Positions 47,968-60,128 are shown, counted from the first letter of the stretch. The stretch is 64,000 nucleotides of DNA from Pilasporangium apinafurcum (GCA_001600495.1 BCKE01000019.1:1-64000); one strand, 5' to 3'. The notes: generated from the sequence alone by a model not told the origin. Made by a program: numbers and translations.

Positions 47968-48226
47968 CTGAATTCTGGAAAGATGGTACAGACAGAATCG
48001 AATCAGAACGATTGGAAGGTGACACTCAGGCACTGAGATGTATGACCAAGTAAATCCACTTATTGAATACCGGTATGTGATGCGATCTCGTACGATACGA
48101 AGGCGATAGGATTCACTGATCCACTACGCATTGGGGAAGGATTTTGTTCTATGAAATGATGATAGAGCCTGGAAAGATCGGATTGCTAGTCGGTGTCTAA
48201 GCGCTGTACTATTTCCATTCATGCCA

Positions 48227-50116
48227 TTATTGGAGGCGGACGCTGATAGAATCAGCGCGTAAGTGTTCCTTCACTTCTTGAATCGATACTTCCTTTCGGT
48301 GGAAGATACCGGCAGCCAGTGCAGCATCACAATTCGTTTTCTCGAAAACTTCCGTGAAATGCTGGGGTTTACCAGCACCACTGGAGGCGATCACGGGAAT
48401 GCGGACCGCGTCCTTGACCAGTTGAATCAGGTTAGTATCATAGCCATCTTTTTGTCCGTCCATATCGACACAATTCAGCAGCAGTTCTCCAGCACCCAAT
48501 GCCTCTACAGCCTTGGCGACTTTCACCACGTCGATGTCGCGAGCTTCTCGCCCACCACGCACCGTTGCCTGGTACCAGCAGTACGATTCCCCGTTTGGAC
48601 CCGGTTTGTCAAGTTTCACGACAGCGTGGTTCTTTGCTTTTTCATCATACAAAGAGGCCACATAGACACGCTTTGGGTCCAGTGAAACCACAACAGCTTG
48701 TTTACCGTAGACCGCCGAGATCGATTCAATGGAGCTCTTGCCCGTTCCTTTCTCTTGATTGGCGTAAAACTCTTCGGCAGCGTAGACGGCATCACTGCCG
48801 ATCGACACTTTGTCAGCACCTGAACGGAAATATCGCGATGCGACGTCCAATGCTGAAAACACACGTTTTTGATCGTCAATGTATTCACGAATACCACCAC
48901 CGACGGTCAGTGGGACGAAGACGCGCTCAGAACTCGCTTCTAACACGCGAAGCATCGGTAGATCGCCGATTGGTTGTTCGCGGAAGCTGCAAATGTTCAA
49001 GAACGTCACTTCGTCCGCTCCTTCCTGATAATATCGAGAGCAAAGGTCTACAGGCTTGCCCATATTGCGCACTCCACCGCCATTTTCTGATTCAGCGCTT
49101 TCACGGACATCGTACTGATCTCCTTTGGTCACCACCAAGTCACCTTGATCGTTGGTGCGGACGTCGAGGCAACTACACATAGACAACACGCGTTAAATAC
49201 CATATCCATAGCAGCATACGCTGAAGACAAGGTCAAGTACGAAGAAGCTTACGCAATGATACGCTTGGAGAGCTTGGTTGCAGGCGCCGAGGCAGCATTT
49301 GGAATCGCAGTATCGTGGCCCGACATGTCGATGTTTTCCAAAAAGCCTTTTAAGAACGCAATACCCAGCGTACCACTTTTCTCGGGATGGAATTGCGTGG
49401 CCATGACATTGCCCTTCTGCACAGAGCTAATGAACTCCAAATCGCCGTAGTTGGTCGTTGTGAGCACCCACGACGCGTTCTTGTCGGTCTTGGTCGCACG
49501 GAACGAGTGCACAAAGTAAACTTTGGCGGCATCGTGTTCTAGTACGTTGGGCACATACGAGAAGAGCGACGACTGCTTCCAGACCTTGATGCCGTTCCAG
49601 CCGATGTGTGGTACCACGACTTGGTCCGATGGAAACAATTCTACCTTGCCTTTGATCACTCCAAGACCCTGTAGATGCACATATCAAAAGTATATTAGAA
49701 CGAAGCTAATGGCGGTTTTGTTGATTTACTAGGTCAACTGACAATACCTTGAGTTCTGGACATTCATCACTGCCTTCAAATAGTGTTTGCATGCCCAAGC
49801 AAATGCCCAAAAAATGCTTGTTCTGCTGAATGTATTCCTTTAACACCGACACATAGTTTTTCTTATACAAGAATTCCATGGCTTGGCGATAATGACCAAC
49901 GCCAGGGAAGATGAGGATGTTAGCATTGCGAATATCATCGGCACACGTAGCGTCCTTGTAGGTGTGTCCCGCCGCGTGGATGGCATTTTTCACGCTGCGC
50001 ACGTTGCCTGCACCATAGTCGAGCACTGTCACTTCCACCATCGCTTTCTTGTTTTCTGTCTTTTGGTTTCTGATTGCTTCGACTTGACTTTCCTTTTTTC
50101 GTGCAGAATATTTCAT
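48227..50116 (-). CDS. HIS7: Imidazole glycerol phosphate synthase, HisH-HisF fusion
   Basis: Three exons (50116-49748, 49668-49253, 49172-48227) give about 576 residues; the ATG at 50041 ([10 protein letters not shown]) fits the family better and gives 551. The N-terminal glutamine amidotransferase half has [15 protein letters not shown], the nucleophile elbow [15 protein letters not shown] and the His/Glu pair [12 protein letters not shown]. The C-terminal cyclase barrel has [39 protein letters not shown] and VIASSGAG. The enzyme makes imidazole glycerol phosphate and AICAR in step five of histidine synthesis, with ammonia tunnelled between halves. The fused form is typical of fungi, plants and oomycetes. 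Histidine synthesis is therefore probably intact. Confidence 0.95.
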
Positions 50117-50534
50117 TTATCAATTCTATTGGCTAAAATTCCTATTATATTGATTATGATTGGCTATTTATTTGTTTTTAATAAAATATGATTGGTAGAA
50201 AAGAGTGCAAAACTTTTGAGGTATGTCCGTAGTAAAATTCTCATGGTTGGCTACAACTCTTGTCACGATAACGCATTCGCTTATGTACACATTCCTGTTT
50301 GCGTTGCCATCCTTCGCTTAAGTTCGTTTACGATTGGCTTAATTACCAACAAAATCAACTTTTTACAAAGATTTTTACGAATCGCCGCGAAGAGCTACAT
50401 GAGGAATCCTTTGCGCATAGCACACGAGTGACTAGTCAACATATCACACACGAACAAGGAATTTGCAACTATACAAGCAGTCTCCTTTTAGTTTTCTTCG
50501 TCTATCACAGATATTATAGACTAGTAGGAAAGTG
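50117..50534. other. Divergent promoter region, HIS7 and DAW1
   Basis: About 420 bp of AT-rich DNA between two divergent genes. No other feature supported. Confidence 0.55.
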
Positions 50535-52256
50535 ATGAAGTTGAAGCGGTTCTTGTTGCGCTATTACCCTCCGGGTATCATCCTTGAATACGAATTGCGT
50601 GATGGCACCCGCGAGATGAAGGAGATCGACTTGCTGCATCTCACAGCCGAGTATGTCTATGCGAAACGGATCTCAACCATTGAGAACTGAATATTAATCG
50701 CTAGTGTATGTATGTACATGTTGATGGTAGGTCGGATATTGAGGTGCTGGTGAATCAAATCGTGTTTGAGGAGCCCTTGATCTCGGAATCACGCAAGCCG
50801 CAATTGCGGCGACTCATTTATAGTATGTATCTACATGTTTCTATATCAGTAACGTTTAGCTGCTGAGCAATGGTATGCTGAACTCGACTTACACATTGTA
50901 GAACTTATTGAGAAGCTCGAAGTGAATGACAACAGCGATTTCTACCTGTTCAAAATCCTTCGTGCGCATATTTTACCGCTGACAAACTGCGCATTCAACA
51001 AATCTGGCGACAAGTGCGTCTTTTGGACATATGCATCCCAATATCAAGAGTAGATATCATTGTAGTGATTGATTTCGTTTATTCATTTAGATTCATTACA
51101 GGCAGCTACGATCGAACATGCAAAGTCTGGGACACGCAAACCGGAGATGAACTCCTGACCTTGGAAGGCCATAAGAACGTCGTATATGCAATCGCATTCA
51201 ACAATCCATACGGGTAAGCTCGTATTTACTGATTATGTGGATGTGTTCTCATCTCACGTCATTCAATGGGTTTACATCCAGGGACAAGATCATCACTGGG
51301 TCTTTCGACAAAACCTGTAAACTCTGGAGCGCTGAGACTGGTCAACTTTACCACACATATCGCGGCCATTCCACCGAAATCGTCTGTCTGTCTTTCAATC
51401 CCCAGGGCACAGTGATTGCTACCGGCTCAATGGATAACACTGCCAAACTCTGGGATGTTGAAACCGGGCAGGAATTGCACACGCTCTTTGGTCACACTGC
51501 GGAAATCGTGAGCTTAAATTTCGATACACAAGGTGAACGAATCATCACCGGATCGTTTGATCATACCGTCAAAGTGTGGGATGTTCGAAGTGGTCGCTGT
51601 ATCCACACGCTTGCGGGGCATCACGGGGAGATCTCGAGCACGCAGTTTAATTACACGGGCGAGCTCTGCATCAGCGGTTCTATTGACCGAACGTGCAAAA
51701 TTTGGGACGTTTCTTCTGGTCAGAATGTACAGGTACGAATCTTCATATAGCATGTATACTCAACAACAGAGAAGAAATATGCCAACTATTTGATGTTTAC
51801 ATGCAATTCTCTTAGACATTGCGGGGACACAACGATGAAATCCTAGACGTCAGTTTCAATGCGACAGGCTCGAAATTGGTGACAGCATCGGCCGATGGCA
51901 CATCCCGTATTTACAACACCATGACCGGAGCCTGTCAAGCCATTCTCATCGGCCACGAAGCCGAAATTTCTAAAGTTTGCTTCAATCCCCAAGGCTCCAA
52001 GGTACTCACGGCCAGTAGCGACAAAGTGGCTCGACTGTGGGAAGTGGAAACGGGTGATTGCTTGCAAATGCTTGAGGGCCACACCGATGAAATCTTTAGT
52101 TGTGCCTTCAACTACGAGGGAGATACGATCATTACAGGTAAATAAGGACTCCGTGTTTGCTTTCAACAGGAGATAATGATGGTCGTTAAGCAAAGTGTTA
52201 CTTCTCATTATTTTGTAGGTTCAAAGGACAACACTTGCCGCATCTGGAAATGCTAA
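50535..52256 (+). CDS. DAW1: DAW1 / ODA16-type axonemal dynein assembly factor
   Basis: Seven exons (50535-50650, 50731-50822, 50902-51013, 51091-51213, 51282-51732, 51816-52137, 52219-52256) give about 417 residues, the usual length. The N-terminus [20 protein letters not shown] is diagnostic of ODA16/DAW1. Eight WD40 blades follow, each ending in a variant of WDxxTG ([36 protein letters not shown]). DAW1 links outer-arm dynein to intraflagellar transport during cilium assembly. Its presence indicates an organism with motile flagella such as oomycete zoospores. The final codons read CRIWKC. Confidence 0.95.
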
Positions 52257-52473
52257 GCGGTATCTACTTGTCACACCCATTCAATGTCGTTCGAACCGAA
52301 CATAGGGAGGCACATGACAGAAAGATACAAATCCGGGGACAATTCATGCCCGCGAGACAAGTAGAGTCATTAGATATACAAAACAATGGCAACTTTATAC
52401 AAAGAAAAAGCGGCACTATAATCCATTTGAATCACGTCTCGATCTGCTTCCAACACTTTCTTTCTCTTTGTGT

Positions 52474-52803
52474 CTATTGCATTTGCGCTGGCTCCGATGG
52501 CGCCGCAAGCGGATTGATGATCTGCCACAGCCTATAACAAACAAGTCGTTGAATGGACGTAGCTCTTCGTAAGTTTAAGCTACTATTGACTGAAAAGGAA
52601 GGTTAAGGAGCTTACGTGAGATTTGGCTCTTGCTTCAAGGCGATGTAGATGATCAGCGGCACGAAGCCCACGTGCACGATGGGCTTGATGAACTTGAACG
52701 CCTTCGTCGGGCCGGTCTTCCAGATCTTGCTCATGACGTTCTGCTTTTCCTGATCGAAAGAAGGACTGACGTTCCTCCAGTCAAAATACATTTTTTTAAC
52801 CAA
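52474..52803 (-). CDS. TOM7: TOM7-like outer-membrane translocase subunit
   Basis: Two exons (52803-52616, 52531-52474) give 81 residues from the first ATG, or 58 from the ATG at 52734 (MSKIWKTGPTK), which is the usual Tom7 size and the likelier start. The core reads FIKPIVHVGFVPLIIYIALK, a single membrane span with the conserved proline (GF+PL), followed by PNLTLWQIINPLA. Tom7 modulates assembly of the mitochondrial import pore. The gene is small and sits about 220 bp beyond the DAW1 stop, tail to tail. Confidence 0.8.
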
Positions 52804-53019
52804 TCTGATTCCTTTTAAACTTTATTACTCATTTTTCATTGGTCGAAATTATTCTTGCACATTTATTTGTTAAAAAGTGATAATTGCCGTTATTTTCGCA
52901 AACATGGCAGTTTATACTGTGATAGATTAGCCGAGTCACCTGACTGGCTTGAAAGGCAACTTCAATGTTGTCAAGCTGTCTATTCATTCTTAGCCGTTGT
53001 CTACCGCATACTATCTCAG

Positions 53020-54979
53020 CTAATGCTTGGGTGGCGATTGTGAATCCAGCGCGAAACGACGGAACCGCGCCTCGATGAATCCCACGTTTGCACTTGGCAG
53101 ACCAAAGCGGTCCATCTGAAACGAGCATGTTCATCAAAGTCACTCACTTTTTCCTTCACTATGCACAGACAATTTGACGTACATGCTGTGGCATCATGAT
53201 GAAATTCATGCCATCTACAGACGCTGGACGCACAGGACTCAGTGGGATGTTATAACAGCCCGGCCCGATGGTGTCGTTCGTGGAACTCGGGAGAATCGGA
53301 TAGTTGGGCGTGTTGTGCACCATTGCGGCTTCCTAGAGTGTAAAATGAAAATATGACATCAGAATGCAATGAGTAGGACGATATGCAAATGATGTCATAC
53401 ACCAGTCTCGATCATATGTATATATCTACAAAAGGGAGAATGGAGACGTACCGACGAGAGCCGACTGGTTCGGGATTGCATAGTTGAACAACGGAAGTTG
53501 GAGCTCTTGACAGCAGCATCAATTGTGTACTATATGGATATAAGTTGACATTTCTTCTAATTACCATGTAAATAATAGATAATAGGGTGATGTATGCAAG
53601 CATTTACCTTGCACGACGGGCTAATGTCGTAAAATCGATCCGGTGCGTCGTTCAACAGTCGATGCTGTTTGGAGGACACGTATCGTTCTATAATTGCATG
53701 CATCATATGAACACAATGGAACCATAAATACTAGAAAGTTGTTGTAAGAATTGTTCACCTTTACATACCTGGGAAGGACTGGGATTTAAAACGCGGTGTT
53801 GTAGACAGCAATGGACCACGTATCCGGTCTGGACGCTGCGCGTGGATAGACGTTTTGCCAGCAAATCCATCGTCTCGATTTCGTGGAATAGTTGTCGCTG
53901 TGGTAGATGTAGCAGCAGCACCAGCCAACACTGCTGAGACTTGAGCCTTCACCTCGTCGAATCGAGCAGCTTTGTTGATATATGATGGCGTTGGAATTTG
54001 TTTTTTCCGAACTTGGATCGCAAGTTTCTTGGAGCGATAAGTACCTGGACCAATTGCTTCAGGGTTCGTATGCAACGAGGGGTATGTTAAGGAGAAGCAC
54101 TGCAACACAGAAATTGCAAAGTTCTAGAATAATTTGAGCAAGATAAGAATTGTGGAAGGATATGAGTATGGTTCCTTCACGACGCTGGCAAAAGTCGATG
54201 ATCGGTAAGCCACAGTGCTCGCAAAGCGATCTTTTGTCGATCTGAATGCACTGCAGCATGGGTTTGTTGCTTCTTCTACACTTCTTCCCATTGTCTACTC
54301 AATAACACAGAGAACAAGAAAAGGTAGAAGACACAAACCATCTGACTAAAATAATCGATGCTTGATTTCTCACTTTCTTGTGTCCACAATCGGTGTCGTA
54401 TTGCGCATCGACTGGGGCGTCGTTGAGTTTCTGTGTGACTATAAACGTTGGGTCGAGTGGCTGTCGTGCCGTGATGGGTGATGGTTGTGCACGATTGCTG
54501 TGCTGCAGGAATCGATGCGCCATTCGCTGCTCGTCCTTGATACAGCGCTTTTGATATAATTTGCTTCTACGTGAGTGAGGGATACGATGACAATCTTGGT
54601 GGGGATGCATAGATCAATAAATAAAATGCTGTTGTTTTTACATGTCGTGTATTTGCTCCCCATTGGGTAGTGCGATCGTCACGGCACTATCCTCTGGTCG
54701 CTTTCCAGGCTATGGCAATTAGAGAAACAAAAGTGTTCAAGACAATGAAAGGCTAGGTACACCCTATATGTAGACCATGACTTTGAGATAGGTAACGAAT
54801 TATCGTACGGATACTTGCTGCCGAGCGACTTGGCGTTTCCACATCGCTCGCTGGGATGCACTCGATGCCTATGAAGCAATTTTCGTTTGAAACAGCAAGA
54901 GGTGGTGAGAAAATTCCACGCAAAATGAGAATATAAGTGCTCCTACTCCTCCAAACACGCTGGTGCCGTCGTGATTCAT
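53020..54979 (-). CDS. Sperm-tail PG-rich repeat (STPGR/SHIPPO-like) protein
   Basis: Ten exons (54979-54947, 54868-54815, 54709-54642, 54566-54374, 54294-54181, 54099-53769, 53687-53608, 53529-53452, 53332-53183, 53115-53020) keep frame and give about 398 residues. Repeat signatures seen are SAFRSTKDRF, NPEAIGPGTY, NDAPDRFYDISPS, SSNFRC and NDTIGPGCYNIP. The GPGxY core with preceding SxxF/aromatic text is the STPGR pattern found in microtubule inner and ciliary proteins. Together with DAW1 nearby it suggests a flagellar axoneme role. The junction between exons 4 and 5 (54374/54294) is the least certain: another frame across 54059-54259 is also open. Confidence 0.72.
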
Positions 54980-55604
54980 GCCGTATGTTGTTAGATAAAT
55001 GTACAAACGAGCCGAGACAGAGGAAAAAAGCGACGGTGGCTTTAAAGCTTAGTATTCTGGGTTAATTAACACCGCCGATACTCATCCAGCTCCTCCAACA
55101 ATTTTCAATTGGAATTGCGTCTTCCTCAGCACAGATCGATATATTTAGCCTGGCTCGTCGGTCAATATTTATGGATTCAAAAATGGGCTTTGTTTTTCTG
55201 GTCGTGATGCACTAGACGAGGCAATGGTAGAGAGATGAAAGATAGAAATGTGCCAATGGAGCGTAGTGAGTAATGCTTATTGATGGGAGCCACCAAAGAG
55301 GCGTTTAGTAAATCCTCAAGAATACAGACTGAAGAGCTACAATAATAAAGCTTGTAACATTGAAGGAGAAGCAGTCGATATATCTACTGGGCCACCAGTA
55401 CACATAAGACACGATAATCGTACAAGGATGCTATTGTATTGATGTGTTTTGTTTGCTTTGAACTTAAATACGTCCTATCTACCCACGTTTTCCTACTTTC
55501 TCTCTTCCTTCTCCCGCTTTCTTTCCTGCTTCTCGCCAAGTATACTCATACACATGTATACCAAACGGTCCAACTATACAGATCACACAGTTTCGAGCAA
55601 AGAT
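54980..55604. other. Intergenic region at the entrance of the KIX-like array
   Basis: About 625 bp without a supported gene. A change from closely packed housekeeping genes to sparse genes begins here. Confidence 0.55.
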
Positions 55605-56129
55605 TCACACTTTGATGGACGACTGTGCTGTTGCCAGCGCGTTCTTGCGCTTGCGAATACGCACCAAATGCCTTGAAAAGAGCTCGACTCGACTAAACAA
55701 TGTCTGTTCGTCTACGTAACTCTCCAGTGATGTCGCGGCGCGGAACATGAGGCTTTCGAGTTTCAAGGCTAACGATAAGAGCTTTTCCCTCCAGCCATTG
55801 TTTTCTGGTACTTGTGTCAATACGTCGTGCGGACGATGGTTGCGCAGCAAACGAGTAATTGCGACTACGATGCGGGCGCGCTGACGGCGCAGGGCTTCAC
55901 TTTCCTGTCGCCAATCATTTGTATCGGAATTGGTGTCACGCGCCGGACTCAGACTCGAAGCGGGATTCAACCTGTTTTGACTATTTCCACCACATGATGG
56001 GGCGAAGTTGCTGACAGGCAAGGATGACGGTGGGTTGTGCATAATGGGAATCGATTGAGATTCCAAACTGTTACCAAGCGTAGCGGTGAGGTAATCGAAT
56101 GGGGGCAATGTACGGCGGTGGTTCACCAT
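55605..56129 (-). CDS. KIX-like domain protein, paralog 1
   Basis: A single exon of 174 codons. A Ser/Pro/Asn-rich N-terminus of about 70 residues precedes the domain at about 72-156. It opens NDWRQESEALRRQRARIVVA, continues TRLLRNHRPHDVLTQV and GWREKLLSLALKLESLMFRA, then ATSLESYVDEQTLF and SRVELFSRHLV. The order resembles the KIX fold of MED15 and CBP: first helix with WR and R-R-A-R, a HxPH turn, a second LALKLE helix, then the F-x-AATS-x-xSY segment. KIX domains bind short hydrophobic activation segments of transcription factors. There is no signal peptide. The basic C-terminus (RIRKRKNAL) could be nuclear. The protein is much smaller than Mediator subunit 15. Similarity was judged by eye. 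Confidence 0.75.
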   Translation of the reverse strand: MVNHRRTLPPFDYLTATLGNSLESQSIPIMHNPPSSLPVSNFAPSCGGNSQNRLNPASSLSPARDTNSDTNDWRQESEALRRQRARIVVAITRLLRNHRPHDVLTQVPENNGWREKLLSLALKLESLMFRAATSLESYVDEQTLFSRVELFSRHLVRIRKRKNALATAQSSIKV

Positions 56130-57333
56130 GTAAATGCCTTATCAATTTTTTAAGGGATCAGTTGGGGTGAAAGGGTGCAAATTTAAAACTGAATGCTACC
56201 CTTTGCGCCTCTTCCTTTGTATTCGATGGAACTGGAGACGGACGACGTCCGGCGGCAGCGACGTGTAGTAATAGTGTTCGGCGCTGCCTCACCTCCTTGT
56301 TAAAGAAAGCTCCTCGCTTTGGAAATGTCGTCCCATGCGGAGTCTCCCACCTTTAAAAGACATGTCGCCGCGTTTCTTAGGCGCATGCGGAAAGAAAAAT
56401 AGGAAAAGGGGAATTTCTTGCTCGTAAAGATCCGAGTCCCATATTTAGTCAATACAATAAAAAAGCTTAAATCCGTAAATAACGGATGTACTGTGCCAGA
56501 GACGTGGACGATAAAAAAAAACGCCTGATACCGTTTGTGCATTTCTCACAGCATCGGTGTCTCGTATCTCTGTATCAGATGCAATCTTATTGGCTAAAAT
56601 AGATTAAACCTAAACCCTTATTGCTGTTTTTACTGAGATCATGTTCTCAGGTAGTCAGATCGTATTTAGGATAAAAGGAAAACTTTCCTAGTTCGGTAGC
56701 CGTTAAACCGTCGCAAAGAATTGACAAATCTGTAGCATTGATATGCTTAACTCATGGGAAAACAGAATCAACTGCGAGTCCTTCTAGTCGAAAGCGTATC
56801 TATGCTCGACTACAATATTTCTGCTAACTACCTTCTTGGAAGACTACAATTCCTTGCTCCCATCTCAATAAAATACCAATAATTTGAAGCCACCTCGCTG
56901 TTTTATCATCTGGTCGCAAAGAGCTGCAACTCTGCGGTTCGGGCAATATATATGAGCACTGAGCCAGCCACAGCGATCATCAACAGACGTTTGCGTATTT
57001 TCGTCTCGGGCTTGAAAGTTTTCCGAATATGAGCTGGGCTAGACAGAGACCAACGTGAGAGTGTTTTTCACACCGAGTAAGAAACATTGTTTTTGATCGT
57101 GTACGTCAGAATGAAGCTCTGCGCTGCACTGTGCAGCATGTCCTCCATGCAAGCAACAACGCAAACAAGCAGCTGCAAGTTCCTATGCGTTTCTATTCTT
57201 CAAGTGTTGCAATAACAATCCGGGAACAAAGTCTAGAATTCTCTATTAAGCCCGCATATATGTTTTATGCCCGCAACTGCTTATTCTTCTCCAAGCACCA
57301 AATTGTAATCAATTGGCTCTGTTATCAACTATT
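56130..57333. other. Intergenic, upstream of KIX-like paralog 1
   Basis: About 1.2 kb of AT-rich DNA between KIX-like paralog 1 and the TIR element. No gene or repeat beyond short A/T runs is seen. Confidence 0.55.
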
Positions 57334-57335
57334 TA

Positions 57336-58040
57336 ACAAGCAATCCGCAAGTCAAGGGAGCCAAAAACAGCCTAATTCTTAGGTTGGCCAAAATCCAAAA
57401 AATCCGCTATTCGTGCTCTACGAAAATGTGTGGCAGTTCGAAACAGATCCGTCCAAGAAAACTTGTTTCCCGTGATTATTATCCAAGTCGTAGCATCCAG
57501 AGAGGAGAACTGGTACGACAAAATTTGCATTTTCTGTCAGATGGTCATCGATTTTGCGATTCTCAAGGTCGTTCAGAACATAAAAAATACCACAATACCA
57601 TTTTTGTCCAATGATATACTCTGTAGCACATAGTATGGAACTCAAGTGCTGAAGAGTGGCTTAAGACACCAACAGTATTGCACCAATAACTCGAAGATTG
57701 CCGCCAAATTACTTGGACGACAAACACTCTTGACAATATTAGAGCTCATTTTATTCAATATGGTTAGGGTAAATGACATATATGAAACGAATTATGAATC
57801 AAAAGAAATAAAAACGATGACCATCAAGCTAAAACAATGCCAAAATGGAAGCGAATACTCATCTTTGACTGCTAATTACTCGACAACCACTAGTTCGATT
57901 TGAACGCTGTTTGCTTTGTTCATCATTACAAATAAAAAACTATCCTATGCCAAAATATTATGTGCTAAAAGGCAGTTGCGGATTTTTTGAGTTTAGGAAA
58001 ACAACTGAAAACTGGCACCGTTGGCTCGCGGATTGCTTGT
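57336..58040. mobile_element. 705-bp TIR DNA element with TA target duplication
   Basis: The ends are inverted repeats: 5' ACAAGCAATCCGCAAGTCAA and, read from the other end, ACAAGCAATCCGCGAGCCAA. The first 13 bases match perfectly and similarity continues in patches to about 80 bp, including AAAAAATCCGC in both arms. TA flanks both sides (57334-57335 and 58041-58042), the target used by Tc1/mariner-type elements. No long transposase frame is present, so this is a non-autonomous or decayed copy. The left half recurs in inverted orientation at 1850-2182. Confidence 0.75.
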
Positions 58041-58195
58041 TAATATTTAAGAGATAGACCCGCATAAAAAGTGCGGCTTTAAACGAGACAAATTTTTAAA
58101 ATTGTTATTTAGGATTAAAGAACAAAAAGGCAAAACAAAAAATCATAATGAAAGTTGGATTAAATATAAAAAAGCATACATTTTCTTCTTTCAAC

Positions 58196-58576
58196 TCACT
58201 TGTTATCGGATTTTGTTATGAAAAGCATATTTTTGCATCGACGTGAGCTGACTAGATGATGCGCCAACGTGTGAACGCGGTTGCTAAATGTACGTTCATT
58301 CAAATATACGTCCAGGGATGATGCTGTTGTGAACAACAAACGCTCGAGTTTCAGCGCCAATTCGGTTGTCTTGTCTCGCCAATCGGTATTCGCATGTAGT
58401 CTTGTCAAAACTTCGTGCGGTTGGTGATTGCGCAGCATTCGATCAATGCGTATAACATGTTTTGCTCTAAGGCGTCGAAGGTGCTGGGTGGTATTTTGCC
58501 ATGCGTGGCCTGGAATCCCATCACCTATCGCAAGTGAAACAGAGGCGAGCATATTGATATTATACGGAAGGTTCAT
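58196..58576 (-). CDS. KIX-like domain protein, paralog 2
   Basis: A single exon of 126 codons with a short N-terminus, so the domain begins near residue 26. It reads AWQNTTQHLRRLRAKHVIRI, then DRMLRNHQPHEVLTRLHANT, WRDKTTELALKLERLLFTTA and SSLDVYLNERTFSNRVHTLA. Compared with paralogs 1 and 3 the opening WR is replaced by WQ. The gene ends only 155 bp from the right end of the TIR element. An upstream open frame (58573-58860) may be a lost or real 5' part, but I see no joining splice sites. A shortened paralog with a complete domain. Confidence 0.7.
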   Translation of the reverse strand: MNLPYNINMLASVSLAIGDGIPGHAWQNTTQHLRRLRAKHVIRIDRMLRNHQPHEVLTRLHANTDWRDKTTELALKLERLLFTTASSLDVYLNERTFSNRVHTLAHHLVSSRRCKNMLFITKSDNK

Positions 58577-59648
58577 TCGATACTATGGGTCGATTCCTTA
58601 GATTGTCTTGAAGCCTGGAATGTTCGAAAATGATGATGGTGTTGAAGTCCGATCCCAGCGTGGTGCTGAGTAGATACAGAGACAAGAGACGCCCCCAGAA
58701 AACCGTTAAAATTAGGACTGCGCTGTGTTTTTGAAACAAGCACGATTTTAAGCAGCGATTTATCGTTTTGATTTATTTTCTTATCAGAGAACTGCATTAA
58801 AAAACTGCAATAATGTTGCGTAGATACGGCACTACTTCTGTTCAGCATGCGGCTACTCACTTAAATTGCTTCGTAATCTTGCCGCATAATGACAACAAAA
58901 TGAATCATGGAAAAGATTACTTGGCTGCTGAATAATGGGCTGGAAGAATGGGAAAGGGTGTTATATCCTTGCTCGCATAGACATGCATGATTACTTTTCC
59001 TGGAACATGTTTGAGAACATGTCGGTGCTTCGCATGTGCCGCAAGGATGACAAGAATCCAGAATACAGTGATCTTTACTAATTCTTTAACATGACCACTC
59101 CATATACCCAAGTATCGATTGTGTTATCATTCTTGGATTGCTTTTGCGCTAGCTGCTGACAGTGAAAATCGGCAATACTAGATAGACTTCGGATCTGCAT
59201 ATTTGAGAGAAACAGAGCAAACTCAGCGTTAGCGTCTCAGGTGACTAAGATCAACATTGGGTTATAGAACTCGGAGTGAAAAAATGGATCGATATGCGAA
59301 GATGAAGCCATCATAGAAACGCATCATTGCTCATACTGAGTTCAGTCATGTCAATGTGGACGTTAAGACTACAGAAATTTGTGGAATAAAATATAATGCG
59401 GGCTTAGTCAATATGTGGATTTAATAGCATTCACGTATCAAAATATGAGTGAGTCCGTAAATAACACTTTATTGGAAACTAGTGAGTTGGAAGCATGTAA
59501 CTGAAAATGAGATTGAGACAACAAGAATGGATAAATAGGGTTTATTTAATCTTTCTAGCTGGTTGTGGACTCCTTTCACGCGCTTACCTGAATGGACGAT
59601 GTTGCAGCAAATGTCCTCGTTTTCTCCCACGACAAACAGCTTCACACT
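58577..59648. other. Intergenic, KIX-like array
   Basis: About 1.07 kb between paralogs 2 and 3. No gene supported; the short minus frame at 58573-58860 has no features. Confidence 0.5.
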
Positions 59649-60128
59649 TTAGACCTTAAACGCATTCGCCAACGAGTTTTTGTGCTTGCGGACCTGTACA
59701 AGGTACCGAGATAGCATCTGGACGCGGTTCGGTAGCGTGTCTTCACTCATGTAGCTCTCTCGGGACCGTGCCGCCATGAACATCAACCGCTCGATTTTGA
59801 GCGCCACGAACTTGGTCCTGGACCGCCAGTCAGCGTTTTCGTCCACCTCAGTCAGCACGCCATGCGGTTGATGATTGCGTAGCATTCGGTCGATCTGTAA
59901 TACAATACGAGCACGAACACGCCGCAAATCGTCGGTTGCTTCTCGCCAATTGCTGCTTGTAGCCGTACCATTACTTATCGGAATAGACGCATTGGTCACT
60001 GGAGTAACTACAGCTGACTGAAGCGGCCGAGCTGTCGTAGACAGACCGGACGTTTTACTAGAATCGAAAGAACTGGATGGAGGTTTCTTGGGCTCACTCT
60101 CGCGCATTATCAGACAGAGAGATGCCAA
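59649..60128 (-). CDS. KIX-like domain protein, paralog 3
   Basis: A single exon of 159 codons. The N-terminal 58 residues are Ser/Thr/Pro-rich. The domain spans about 60-144: SNWREATDDLRRVRARIVLQ, IDRMLRNHQPHGVLTEVDEN, DWRSRTKFVALKIERLMFMA, ARSRESYMSEDTLPNRVQML. The ATG at 60107 (MRESEPKKPP) may be the start, since the first residues are hydrophobic and unlike the other paralogs. It conserves every key position seen in the family and is a good reference member. The C-terminus ends KNSLANAFKV. Confidence 0.75.
   Translation of the reverse strand: MASLCLIMRESEPKKPPSSSFDSSKTSGLSTTARPLQSAVVTPVTNASIPISNGTATSSNWREATDDLRRVRARIVLQIDRMLRNHQPHGVLTEVDENADWRSRTKFVALKIERLMFMAARSRESYMSEDTLPNRVQMLSRYLVQVRKHKNSLANAFKV

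Noticed and set aside
54059-54259. Alternative frame with a CEHC zinc-ligand-like motif in the STPGR gene
   Set aside because: It does not join in phase to the neighbouring exons, while the chosen frame does and gives an STPGR-like SAFRSTKDRF motif.
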